Shown here one piece after another: positions 1 through 7,302 of a stretch of 35,916 nt of DNA. The notes under the pieces were generated by a model. That model searched no databases and was not told where the DNA came from. It saw only the letters and a program-made list of their open reading frames with translations. The stretch comes from a virus. Location of the stretch: positions 1-35,916 of the IMG/VR virus record IMGVR_UViG_3300007735_000673; one strand, given 5' to 3'. Positions within the stretch are counted from its first letter, which is position 1. Each line of letters starts with the position of its first letter. Both the position numbers and the translations under genes were made by a program.

Positions 1-2
1 TG

Positions 3-389
3 CGCTTTCTGGTGGCCTATGATCTGAACGATCATTATACGCTCATGGAAGAACTGTCGTCGCTGCGGCGCGGCGGATTGCTAGTCGGCCTGTCAGACAG
101 CATCGGGGCCGCGACATTGCAGCAGATCGGCTACGGGTTCGGGCACAAGACGACCTATTACAGCAAGTTCAAAACGTGGTCGAAATCCGCAAATCAGCAA
201 GGCTTGCCGGGTGAGTTTACGCACAAACTAGGTCGGCGCGAATACGGGATCGGGACAAGTGCCCAGCTATTTGCAAACTGGTTCGAAGCGTGGACGAGCG
301 GGAACCCGACACAATACGCGGTTTTCACGCGGTTCTTCCCGCGCACATCGAAGATATTTGAGGATCTGGTCGAGGAGGCGCTGAAATGA
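3..389 (+). CDS. C-terminal part of a minor head-region protein (5' truncated by window edge)
   Basis: The frame is open from the first complete codon at position 3 to a TGA at 387-389, so this is the tail of a gene that begins outside the window. A GTG at 12 could serve as a start, but no ribosome site is visible and the coding looks continuous upstream. The 128 visible residues hold no catalytic motif I can name. The end, with an aromatic-rich stretch (LFANWFEAW) followed by FPRTSKIFEDLVEEAL, resembles C-terminal domains attached to Mu-F-type minor head proteins, some of which are peptidase-like. The Mu-F-like gene running off the right end of the window supports this being its other half. 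The next gene starts inside its stop (ATGA). The role is inferred from position. Confidence 0.6.
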   Translation, partial: RFLVAYDLNDHYTLMEELSSLRRGGLLVGLSDSIGAATLQQIGYGFGHKTTYYSKFKTWSKSANQQGLPGEFTHKLGRREYGIGTSAQLFANWFEAWTSGNPTQYAVFTRFFPRTSKIFEDLVEEALK

Positions 390-604
390 TGGATGATTTC
401 ACATTGCGGTTCCGCGCTGCGATTGATCGTTATGCGGTCAAGTTTCCCGGAGAGATGCCAGATATGCGATCAATGGGCGATGCTGACTATTACGCGCTTC
501 CAGAGCTACTAGACCGCGCCATCTTGCGCGGCAGCCCGATCACTGACGAAGATTTCATTGACGGCGTATCAGGGCCGGATCCAGAACTGGGGCGCGTGCT
601 ATGA
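386..604 (+). CDS. Small hypothetical head-operon protein, 72 aa
   Basis: A short acidic protein (MMDDFTLRFRAAIDRYAVKF at the start, ending DPELGRVL) that I do not recognise. It overlaps the gene before it by four bases and the gene after it by four bases (ATGA both times), the pattern of translationally coupled late genes, which is the main evidence that it is real. It has no membrane segment or signal peptide. It may begin at the second of two adjacent ATG codons. Confidence 0.6.
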   Translation: MMDDFTLRFRAAIDRYAVKFPGEMPDMRSMGDADYYALPELLDRAILRGSPITDEDFIDGVSGPDPELGRVL

Positions 605-1434
605 CAGAAGTCGGCTACACCAAGACGATCAAGCCCGTGCGCGATTGGTCGCAGCGGATCTGGCGGCTGATGTTCACGCAGCAGGTCGAGATCGCCCGGG
701 GGCGCGTCGAGGGCGCGCAGCCGGTCGCAGTCACTGGGACGCTGACGACCAGCGGCGCGGTGACGGACATTATGATCTGGCCCGGGTCGACTGTGAAAGA
801 TCCATCGGTCGCGCCCGCTGGCGGCGTGCAGATGACGCTGGTGTCGACTAGCGCGCAGGACGGCGCGGCAGGCACGGGGGTCAGGACGCTGCGGTTCAAC
901 TATCTGGACGCGGATCTGAACCCGCAGAGCGAGATCGTGACGATGGACGGCACGACGCCGGTCTTGACGACGGCGACCAATGTGCGCTGGGTCGGGGATC
1001 TGACCGGGCTGACGTTCGGATCTGAAAAGCACGTCGTAGGGAATATCACAGTCACCAACAGCGGCACACGCTACAAATACCTTGATGCAGAAGCGCGCGC
1101 CACGCGCAGCACCGCGTTTCGCGTTCCTGCGGGCAAGCGGCTGGTCGTGCATTCAATCTTTGCTGGCGCGAACTCAGGAACTGCCGCAGCCAAGGTGCAA
1201 ATATCATTCGTCGCGTCCGTGATCGCGAACCTTGACGGCAGCGTCGACCGCTTCGAAACTGCGGGGCTACTCTTTCGGCAGGGCACAATCGAACTGCAAG
1301 ACAACACAACGGCGCTCGCGGACGGCGCGCTGGCGTCATTCCCAGCGGGGGCGATTGTCGGTTTTCGCGTCACGACAGACAAGGCGGCGACCGCATCAGC
1401 AGGGTTCTATGGGTGGGTCGAAGATGCTGATTGA
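601..1434 (+). CDS. Putative virion structural protein (head fibre or decoration-like), 277 aa
   Basis: The protein is rich in Thr, Val, Gly and Ala with alternating hydrophobic residues, as expected for an all-beta virion surface protein. The N-terminal ~35 residues are basic and amphipathic (KTIKPVRDWSQRIWRLMF) and could anchor it, followed by a long beta-rich region (for example GTLTTSGAVTDIMIWPG and RFNYLDADLNPQSEIVTMDG). The C-terminus FYGWVEDAD looks like a complete domain end. It lies between head genes and just before the protease/scaffold/capsid block, so a head fibre, decoration or other capsid-associated role is the best guess. A similar layout occurs in other siphophages, but I cannot name a family. 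It starts by ATGA overlap with the previous gene. Confidence 0.6.
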   Translation: MTEVGYTKTIKPVRDWSQRIWRLMFTQQVEIARGRVEGAQPVAVTGTLTTSGAVTDIMIWPGSTVKDPSVAPAGGVQMTLVSTSAQDGAAGTGVRTLRFNYLDADLNPQSEIVTMDGTTPVLTTATNVRWVGDLTGLTFGSEKHVVGNITVTNSGTRYKYLDAEARATRSTAFRVPAGKRLVVHSIFAGANSGTAAAKVQISFVASVIANLDGSVDRFETAGLLFRQGTIELQDNTTALADGALASFPAGAIVGFRVTTDKAATASAGFYGWVEDAD

Positions 1435-1628
1435 TCGCGCTCAAAAACTTGGAGGAGAGGGGAGAGTGGAGGACAAACTTCCCTATAGTGTATCCTCTAC
1501 TACTCCTCCCTGTGAACCTGCGGATGGAACCCGAAGGGGAGACCTGCTAGCGCAGGGTCGCACCTCCGGGGTTCTGGCCGATTTTGCGCCCTCTTCAAAT
1601 CTCTGTCCTCCCATGAGTAGGATCTAAT
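1435..1628 (+). other. Structured intergenic region, possible RNA element
   Basis: This is the only long gap (194 bases) in an operon whose genes otherwise overlap or nearly touch. It contains several perfect complementary segments. GGAGGAG at 1451-1457 pairs with CTCCTCC at 1503-1509. GGAGGACA at 1468-1475 pairs with TGTCCTCC at 1604-1611. A nested hairpin spans 1521-1580: CGG with CCG outermost, GAACCC (1527-1532) with GGGTTC (1569-1574), GGAG (1538-1541) with CTCC (1564-1567), and CCTGC (1543-1547) with GCAGG (1552-1556) around a TAGC loop. The first two pairings interlock, so they would be a pseudoknot or alternatives. No run of T follows the hairpin, so it is not a simple terminator. No convincing ORF was seen in it. 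Confidence 0.55.
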
Positions 1629-3080
1629 ATGCCCTATCAAACGAACGACGATCTACCGGGCGCGGTGAAGCGCGTCCTAACCACCGATAAGGCGCGCTCG
1701 ATCTGGCGGCGCGTGTTCAACGACAGCATCGACCAAGGCTATCAGGAAGGCCGGGCATTCGGCGCGGCCTATGCTGCGATCGAGAGCGCGGGCTACACAA
1801 AGGGCAAGGATGGCGTTTACATCGAGAAGGTCGATGAGGCGCTCGAAAAGGTATCGACGGACACGCTGCGCGCCAAGGTCGAAGCGCACAACGCAGAGGA
1901 CGGCGACAAGGGGCGCGTGACTGTCGATATGCTGCGGCAGGTCTATGACCGGGGGATCGGCGCATATCGCACGAACCCGGGCAGCGTGCGGTCCAATGTC
2001 AGATCCCCGGAGCAGTGGGCTATGGCGCGGGTCAACAATTTCCTGCGCGCCATCCGCGATGGCCGGTTCCGGTCTGGCAAGCACGACACGGATCTGTTGC
2101 CAGAAAAGCATCCTATGGCGACCCGTGGCGTCGAGAAGGCCGACTATCAGGGGCGCGATGTCGAACTAGATCAGCCGTTCCGCCTCCCCGCCGGCGCGAG
2201 CAAGAAGTTCGGCGTTTACGTTAAGGACGGCGACAAGACCAAGAAAGTGACATTTGGCGATCCCAAGATGGAGATCCGCCGCGACGACCCCAAAGCCCGC
2301 GCTAATTTCCGCTCGCGGCACTCTTGCGACACCGCGACCGATAAGACTTCGGCGCGTTATTGGTCGTGCCAGATGTGGGAAAGCGGAACCTCAGTCTCGG
2401 AGATGACGAAGATGGACAAGATGGAAAAGCGACAGATCTCGGATGACGTCTTCACAACGTCGATCGAGGCAGTGCAGCGCGCGCAGCAACTCGGAATGGG
2501 GCTGGTTGCGCATATGACCGAAGGGCCAGACGGGCAGGCGTTCTATATGCCAGGGGCGACGCATGAGGACTACCTTGATATGGTGGGCACGGCGGGCATG
2601 ATGTCGCCCGAAGGCGAAGAGGTCGAGGATCCGACGGGCGAGATGATCGAAGCCGTGATTGATGCCGCGATCAGCGCGATCATCGACGCCACGATGGAAA
2701 AGCGCGCGGCTAAGATCATCAAGATCGATGACGAAGCGCGCATCGTTTGGGGCTGGGCGTCGGTCGTATCGGTCGATGGTAAGCCGATGATTGATCGGCA
2801 GGGCGACATCATCTCGGCGGAGGTAATGACCAAGGCCGCCGATAACTTCATGGCCGACGTCCGCACCGCCAAAGCGATGCACGAAGGCGCGCAAATCGGG
2901 GAGGTTATCCACTCCTTCCCGCTGACAAAAGCACTGGGCGAAGCGCTGGGCGTTTACTCTGCACTCGAAGGATGGATCGTGGCTATGAAAGTGCACGATA
3001 ATGGTGTATGGAACAGAGTTAAGAGCGGCGAACTCGCCGCGTTCAGCATCGGAGGCATGGGGAAACGAAATGCCGTTTAA
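1629..3080 (+). CDS. ChaB-domain / XkdF-type prohead protease-like protein, 483 aa
   Basis: Three parts are visible. Residues 1-60 look like a ChaB domain (MPYQTNDDLPGAVKRVL...). The middle has two patterns I associate with phage head-maturation proteins: YRTNPGSVRSNV...SPEQWAMARVNNFLRAI around residues 110-140, and KKVTFGDPKMEIRRDDPKAR...RHSCDT around 200-240. The C-terminal ~120 residues match the XkdF putative serine protease family (IVWGWASVVSVDGKPMIDRQ, then AMHEG, then GELAAFSIGGMGKR). The expected role is cleavage of scaffold and capsid N-termini inside the prohead. The domain stops early: its usual continuation (IELSLVDEPANP) is in the next gene in another frame. The ribosome site is weak (TAGGATC), and the start follows the structured gap. 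Confidence 0.78.
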   Translation: MPYQTNDDLPGAVKRVLTTDKARSIWRRVFNDSIDQGYQEGRAFGAAYAAIESAGYTKGKDGVYIEKVDEALEKVSTDTLRAKVEAHNAEDGDKGRVTVDMLRQVYDRGIGAYRTNPGSVRSNVRSPEQWAMARVNNFLRAIRDGRFRSGKHDTDLLPEKHPMATRGVEKADYQGRDVELDQPFRLPAGASKKFGVYVKDGDKTKKVTFGDPKMEIRRDDPKARANFRSRHSCDTATDKTSARYWSCQMWESGTSVSEMTKMDKMEKRQISDDVFTTSIEAVQRAQQLGMGLVAHMTEGPDGQAFYMPGATHEDYLDMVGTAGMMSPEGEEVEDPTGEMIEAVIDAAISAIIDATMEKRAAKIIKIDDEARIVWGWASVVSVDGKPMIDRQGDIISAEVMTKAADNFMADVRTAKAMHEGAQIGEVIHSFPLTKALGEALGVYSALEGWIVAMKVHDNGVWNRVKSGELAAFSIGGMGKRNAV

Positions 3081-3912
3081 CGTCACAGAACTGGAGCTAA
3101 TCGAGCTCTCGCTGGTCGATGAACCCGCAAACCCGGCGGCGCGCGTCGTCATGTTCAAGCGTTACGACACGATGAACGACGACGACAAAATGAAAGAACT
3201 GATTGCGGGCGGGATGTCAGAAGACGACGCACGCAAAGAGGTGGCGCGCATGAAGCGCAACAAGGGGGCCGGCCCGTCCGGCGATCAGGGCAAAGGGGGT
3301 CAATCTATGTCCGATCAAGAGAAGCGCCTCGGAGAACTAGAGGCAGCAAACAAGCGCCTCGAAAGCTCGGTTGACGCGCTTGTAAAGTCGCTTGAGACTG
3401 AAGGCTACGTCGTCCAGATCGCGGACGAGGCAGTGACTGTCGAAAAGCGCAAAGCCGAAGACTATATCGAAGTCGGCGGCGAGACGATCCTGAAAAGCGC
3501 GCTCCCTGCGGGCGTTCTGTCGGTGATCTCGAAGCAGGCTGACGAGCTCGCAGCCGTCACCAAAAAGCTGGAAGCCGAAGAGATGGTCAAGCGCGTCAGC
3601 GCAGAGATCCCATACCTTGCGGGCGATCAGGCAACCAAGGGCGCGGTGCTGAAAGCGCTCGACGCCATTGCAGATGAAGCCATCCGCAAGGCAGCGCACG
3701 CTATGCTGAAAGGCGCAAACGCTTTCGCCTCGAAGCTGACCCGCGAGTTCGGCAGCGTCGCTCCGCAAGAGACCGACGCTATGACCGAACTCAACAAGAT
3801 GGCAGAAGATTACGCCGCCGAAAAGAAGGTCACGTTCGCCAAGGCATTCGCCGAAGTGACCAAGACCGGACGCGGTGCGGAACTCTTCGCTAAACGCAAC
3901 CACGCGCAGTAA
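3070..3912 (+). CDS. Scaffold protein carrying the end of the XkdF protease domain, 280 aa
   Basis: Residues 1-30 (MPFNVTELELIELSLVDEPA then NPAARVVMFKR) are the usual last strand of the XkdF-type protease fold, where LVDEPANP follows GGMG in single-chain relatives. From about residue 80 the protein becomes a charged, coiled-coil-rich scaffold (LGELEAANKRLESSVDALV, KQADELAAVTKKLEAEE). The start overlaps the protease stop by 11 bases in a different frame. An in-frame ATG at 3307 preceded by AAAGGGGG would give a 201-residue scaffold-only product, as lambda Nu3 is made inside gene C. Function is inferred from position between protease and capsid. Confidence 0.75.
   Translation: MPFNVTELELIELSLVDEPANPAARVVMFKRYDTMNDDDKMKELIAGGMSEDDARKEVARMKRNKGAGPSGDQGKGGQSMSDQEKRLGELEAANKRLESSVDALVKSLETEGYVVQIADEAVTVEKRKAEDYIEVGGETILKSALPAGVLSVISKQADELAAVTKKLEAEEMVKRVSAEIPYLAGDQATKGAVLKALDAIADEAIRKAAHAMLKGANAFASKLTREFGSVAPQETDAMTELNKMAEDYAAEKKVTFAKAFAEVTKTGRGAELFAKRNHAQ
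3307..3912 (+). CDS. Possible internal-start scaffold product, 201 aa
   Basis: The ATG at 3307-3309 is in frame with the longer scaffold gene. It sits seven bases after a purine run AAAGGGGG, a better ribosome site than that of the long form. The product (MSDQEKRLGELEAANKRLES...) is exactly the coiled-coil scaffold portion, without the protease strand or the Gly-rich linker before it. Lambda Nu3 within gene C and similar nested scaffolds are the precedent. Whether it is made is inference. Confidence 0.45.
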   Translation: MSDQEKRLGELEAANKRLESSVDALVKSLETEGYVVQIADEAVTVEKRKAEDYIEVGGETILKSALPAGVLSVISKQADELAAVTKKLEAEEMVKRVSAEIPYLAGDQATKGAVLKALDAIADEAIRKAAHAMLKGANAFASKLTREFGSVAPQETDAMTELNKMAEDYAAEKKVTFAKAFAEVTKTGRGAELFAKRNHAQ

Positions 3913-3923
3913 GGAGGCCTCGA

Positions 3924-4301
3924 ATGGCAACTCAAGACAACATGCTCTGCGTCACGCTCGAGGCTGGTGCAGACCTCTCGACGAAGCAGTTTTACTTCGT
4001 TTCCGTCGCAGCGGATGGTCAGATTGACCCCACCGGTGCGGGGGTCGATGCGGATGGCGTCCTACAAGACGCTCCCGCCGCTGCGGGGCGCGCTGCGCTC
4101 GTGGCGATCGCTGGCAAGGTCAAGGTCGTTTGCGGTGGCGCTGTCACTCGCGGCGGGCCCGTGGCTTCTGACAGCGCGGGCAAAGCCGTAAACGCCACCA
4201 CCGCAGGGCATATCATCCTCGGCGTGGCTCTTGAAACCGGCGCTTCTGGGCGGATCATCGAGATCCTGTTCCAGCCACGCGGCCCAGTTCCATCAGCATA
4301 A
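3924..4301 (+). CDS. Capsid decoration (cement) protein, DUF2190-like, 125 aa
   Basis: A small Gly/Ala/Val-rich beta protein with the DUF2190 pattern: an N-terminal TLEAGADLSTKQFYFVSVA, a central VVCGGAVTRGGPVASDSAGK, then ATTAGHIILGVALETGASG and IIEILFQP. These proteins bind the capsid surface and stabilise the expanded shell. It lies directly upstream of the major capsid gene, the usual place. It has one of the few strong ribosome sites of the late operon (AAGGAGG, seven bases before ATG), fitting a protein needed in many copies. Confidence 0.88.
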   Translation: MATQDNMLCVTLEAGADLSTKQFYFVSVAADGQIDPTGAGVDADGVLQDAPAAAGRAALVAIAGKVKVVCGGAVTRGGPVASDSAGKAVNATTAGHIILGVALETGASGRIIEILFQPRGPVPSA

Positions 4302-4319
4302 GGCAGGGGGATTTAAATC

Positions 4320-5312
4320 ATGCCACAACCTAACGTCGGCGCGTTTCATATCGACGCAGCCCTTACCAACATCTCTGTCGCGCTTCTGCAAAGCCCGGGG
4401 TCGTTCATCGCCTCGCGCATCTTCCAGAACGTCCCAGTTCAGAAGCAGTCGGACAAGTTCTTCACGTTCGACCGCTCCTACTTCAACCGCAACGGCGCTA
4501 AGAAGCGCGCCGCCGGTGCTCGCGTCTCTGAAGTGGGCTATGAAGTATCGAACGACAGCTACTTCTGCGAAGAGTATGGCGTCGCGATCCCGATCCCAGA
4601 TCAGGTGCGCGCTAACGCAGACCCAGCTGCGGATCCTGCGCGCGCGGCCGCAGAGCTGGCGACCCACCAGATGCTGATCCAAAAAGAAACCGACTTTTCG
4701 TCGTCGTTCTTCACAACTGGCATTTGGGGCAAAGACATCACTGGCGTTGCGTCCTCGCCTTCGACCGATCAGGTCATCCGCTGGTCGGACACCACCAACG
4801 GCGACCCTATCGGCAACGTGCGCACCGGGATCGACTTTATCCTCGGCTCGACCGGCATCAAGCCAAACGTGATGGCGATGGGCCGTCAGGTTTACTCGGC
4901 GCTGATCGATCACCCAGACATTCAGGGCCGGATCAACGGCGGCGCGACCACTTCGCAGCCTTCGATCGCTTCGTTGAACCTGCTTGCGCAGATCTTCGAA
5001 GTTGATGAAGTCATGGTCGGTGAAGCAATCCAGAACACCGCAGCAGAGGGCGACACCGCCGCTCACTCGTTCATTCTGGGCAAGAAGTGCTTGCTGACCT
5101 ATCGGCCACCATCGCCTGGCATCATGACGCCCGCAGCAGGCTACACGTTCTCGTGGGCCGGCTATCTGGGCGGCACGAACGAGTATGGCTTTGTGGTCGA
5201 CACCAAGCGCCGCGATGAAGAAGATACCGACGTCGTGCGCGCTCGCTCGCACTATGACCACAAGGTGGTTTCTTCGGCGCTGGGCTACTTCTGGGACGCG
5301 ATCGTAGCATGA
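4320..5312 (+). CDS. Major capsid protein, 330 aa
   Basis: Length, position after the decoration gene and composition fit an HK97-fold major capsid protein. The N-terminus (AFHIDAALTNISVALLQSPG then SFIASRIFQNVPVQKQSDKF) resembles the capsid family often found with DUF2190 proteins. Conserved-looking parts include GYEVSNDSYFCEEYGVAIPI, KPNVMAMGRQVYSALIDHPD and the C-terminal VDTKRRDEEDTDVVRARSHY. There is no long N-terminal delta domain, consistent with a separate scaffold. The ribosome site is GCAGGGGG, about nine bases before the ATG. It ends by ATGA overlap with the next gene. Confidence 0.88.
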   Translation: MPQPNVGAFHIDAALTNISVALLQSPGSFIASRIFQNVPVQKQSDKFFTFDRSYFNRNGAKKRAAGARVSEVGYEVSNDSYFCEEYGVAIPIPDQVRANADPAADPARAAAELATHQMLIQKETDFSSSFFTTGIWGKDITGVASSPSTDQVIRWSDTTNGDPIGNVRTGIDFILGSTGIKPNVMAMGRQVYSALIDHPDIQGRINGGATTSQPSIASLNLLAQIFEVDEVMVGEAIQNTAAEGDTAAHSFILGKKCLLTYRPPSPGIMTPAAGYTFSWAGYLGGTNEYGFVVDTKRRDEEDTDVVRARSHYDHKVVSSALGYFWDAIVA

Positions 5313-5596
5313 TCAAGCTCGAGCAACGATCTTTCCAGAAGTCGGATCCGCTGTTCGCGTTTCGCGCGTTCATCGCTCACGGGCGTCGGTTCAATCGCGG
5401 CGCAGCGTTCGATTGGCAAGCCCTTGGCATTGCCCCAGAGAAGGTCGCGCTCCTATTCCGGGCGGGTAAGGTTCGCCATTACGCGCCCGGGAACCTTGAA
5501 GTCGACCTAAGCGAAAACGGCCTCGGCGAAGAGATCGCCGAAAATGTCCCAGATCCCGCGCCGGTTAAACCGGCGCGAGCCAAAAAGGTGGTCTAA
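5309..5596 (+). CDS. Hypothetical small head protein, 95 aa
   Basis: An unrecognised 95-residue protein: a basic N-terminal half (FRAFIAHGRRFNRGAAFDW) and an acidic, proline-rich C-terminal tail (ENVPDPAPVKPARAKKVV). It starts by ATGA overlap with the major capsid gene and ends by TAATG overlap with the connector gene. Small proteins in this slot are common in siphophage head operons, but a function cannot be assigned. Confidence 0.7.
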   Translation: MIKLEQRSFQKSDPLFAFRAFIAHGRRFNRGAAFDWQALGIAPEKVALLFRAGKVRHYAPGNLEVDLSENGLGEEIAENVPDPAPVKPARAKKVV

Positions 5597-6054
5597 TGAC
5601 GTGGACTTACGGGGGAGCGCCCGGCACAACGAGCGCAACAACGCGGCGGGATGCCGTGCGCCTCCTCGTAGGCGACACCGATACGACCGATCAGCAGGTA
5701 AGTGACGAAGAAATCGCCTTCGCGCTCTCTCAGGCCACTGATGACATTTACAACGCAAGCGCGCTCATCTGCCGCGCGCTTTCGGGCAAATATGCGCGGC
5801 TGGTCGATACTAGCATCGAAAGCGTTTCGTCTTCCTATTCCCAGCGCGCGACGCAATACGCAGAACTGGCCGTTCGTCTCATCAAAGAGGGCAAGCGGCT
5901 GGGGTCTGTCGGGCTGGGCGTGCCCGTCGCAGGCGGAATGTCGATCTCGGAGATGCAAAGCGTCGAGGACGACAGCGACCGCGTGCCGTCAGCCTTCCGG
6001 GTCGATCAGTTCAGCAATCCGCCGCGCTTCGACCCAATGCTTGATGAGGACTGA
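5596..6054 (+). CDS. Head-tail connector (adaptor) protein, 152 aa
   Basis: The helical region RRDAVRLLVGDTDTTDQQVS then DEEIAFALSQATDDIYNASA is typical of phage adaptor proteins of the HK97 gp6 / SPP1 gp15 type, which bind below the portal. It lies just after the capsid block, where adaptors are found. The C-terminal ~40 residues (SVEDDSDRVPSAFRVDQFSN) look flexible, as in relatives where they contact the portal. It shares one base with the preceding stop codon. Confidence 0.75.
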   Translation: MTWTYGGAPGTTSATTRRDAVRLLVGDTDTTDQQVSDEEIAFALSQATDDIYNASALICRALSGKYARLVDTSIESVSSSYSQRATQYAELAVRLIKEGKRLGSVGLGVPVAGGMSISEMQSVEDDSDRVPSAFRVDQFSNPPRFDPMLDED

Positions 6055-6059
6055 TCCCA

Positions 6060-6437
6060 ATGGCAACCGGCGCGGAGATGCAACGGGATGTCGTCGCGCT
6101 TCTTCGGGAGCACGGCTACAATCTGACGTTTCGCCGCCCGAACAACGGCGGATCCTACAGCCCGTCAACAGGCGCTGTCACTGGCGGATCTAACGCTGAC
6201 GAGACGGCGCGCGTGGTCTTCCTGAACTATAACTCGCGCGACATCGACGGCACGCTGGTGCAGCGCGGAGACCGCAAGGCAGTCATCGCCGCGACCTATA
6301 ACGGCACGGCGCTGACTAAAACCCCGCAGATCGATGACGAACTGCGCGGCGAAGGCGACGCGGTGCGGGTCGTTTCGGTGCAGACGATCAAGAGCGGCGC
6401 GTCGATCCTCGCTTATATCTGCCAAGCGAGGGAATGA
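6060..6437 (+). CDS. Head closure / stopper-like protein, 125 aa
   Basis: A small beta-rich protein (NLTFRRPNNGGSYSPSTGAV, VVFLNYNSRDIDG, DELRGEGDAVRVVSVQTIK). Size, beta content and position between adaptor and the HK97 gp10-like protein match head-closure (stopper) proteins that plug the portal channel after packaging. Its internal pattern of a metal-binding-free beta barrel is only inferred. It overlaps the next gene by four bases. Confidence 0.65.
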   Translation: MATGAEMQRDVVALLREHGYNLTFRRPNNGGSYSPSTGAVTGGSNADETARVVFLNYNSRDIDGTLVQRGDRKAVIAATYNGTALTKTPQIDDELRGEGDAVRVVSVQTIKSGASILAYICQARE

Positions 6438-6871
6438 TGGCGCAGGGCAAGATCCTCCAACAGATCACAGTCGATCTTGACAAGCTCGCCGCTGATGCGG
6501 GGGCGACTGTCGCGCAGGCGCGCAACGAATTTGCAAACCGGCTCGCGCTTGAGGTCGTGCGCGGCACGCCGGTGAAGACCGGGCGGCTCCGGGCATCGTG
6601 GTTTCTCTCCCCCACACTCTCAGGGTCGCCCGGCGCTGGGCAGGGCGAGATCACCGCAGGCGCGCCGGGGGCAACAATGGCGCGCCTCTCTGGGCAGGCA
6701 GGCGCGCTTGCCAGCCTTGACGGGTCGCTCTATCTGCTGAACGGCGCGAACTATGCAATCTTTGTTGAGGCCCGCACCCAGTTCCTTGCAAAGGTGCTGG
6801 CGCGCGCCGCTTCAATCGCGAACGCAGTCGTGGTTGAGATCCGCAACATCAAAGCGACGGGGATCCCATGA
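6434..6871 (+). CDS. HK97 gp10-like neck/tail completion protein, 145 aa
   Basis: It shows the hallmark TPVKTGRLRASW near residues 42-53 and NGANYAIFVE near residues 103-112, the two conserved segments of the HK97 gp10 family. A long N-terminal helix precedes them (QARNEFANRLALEVVR). Members sit at the head-tail interface. It starts with two adjacent ATGs overlapping the previous stop, and ends by ATGA overlap with the tail terminator. Confidence 0.85.
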   Translation: MMAQGKILQQITVDLDKLAADAGATVAQARNEFANRLALEVVRGTPVKTGRLRASWFLSPTLSGSPGAGQGEITAGAPGATMARLSGQAGALASLDGSLYLLNGANYAIFVEARTQFLAKVLARAASIANAVVVEIRNIKATGIP

Positions 6872-7287
6872 CAGTGATGCAGGACATCCGCGCGGCGCTT
6901 GAGCAGCAGATCGCCAATGTTTCGGGGATCCCGTCATCGAGCAATCGCGCATGGGAGAACGTGCGGTTCACCCCAACAACCAACACCGCGTGGGTTCGCA
7001 TGGCACTTGTGCCCGTGACGAGCCGCCCAGCCGTGCGCGGGCCCAGCCCGCAGATCCGGCACGATGGCAGCTTCTTAGTCACCGCGCACTTGCCAGAGGG
7101 CGCAGGCCCAGCTGCCGCTGACGCGCTGGCAGACGCTATTCGCGCATCGTTCACAGTCGACACCGGATTGACATCAGGCGGCGTTACTGTGCGGTTCAAT
7201 TACGCAGAGCGCGGCGTCGCCGTGCTCGATACGCCATGGTATATCGTCACTGTCTCGATTTCATGGTACACCTACACCAGCTCATAA
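6868..7287 (+). CDS. Tail terminator protein, 139 aa (DUF4128-like)
   Basis: The N-terminal helix (DIRAALEQQIANVSGIPSSS) followed by NVRFTPTTNTAWVRMALVP and the C-terminal DTPWYIVTVSISWYTYTSS fit the tail terminator fold, which caps the tail tube and joins it to the head. It is placed immediately before the major tail protein, as in lambda-like gene order. A second ATG three codons in could be the true start. Confidence 0.75.
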   Translation: MTVMQDIRAALEQQIANVSGIPSSSNRAWENVRFTPTTNTAWVRMALVPVTSRPAVRGPSPQIRHDGSFLVTAHLPEGAGPAAADALADAIRASFTVDTGLTSGGVTVRFNYAERGVAVLDTPWYIVTVSISWYTYTSS

Positions 7288-7302
7288 AAGGAGGGCGCAC
7301 AA

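Noticed and set aside
490-1152. Long - strand ORF of 220 codons
   Set aside because: It is antisense to well-supported head genes, with Arg-rich, unordered composition typical of the shadow of GC-rich coding.
1481-1490. On the - strand CACTATAGGG, like the core of a T7 promoter
   Set aside because: Only the last part of the T7 promoter matches, it points against the operon, and no phage RNA polymerase gene is present. Probably chance, though a short tag or vector remnant cannot be excluded.
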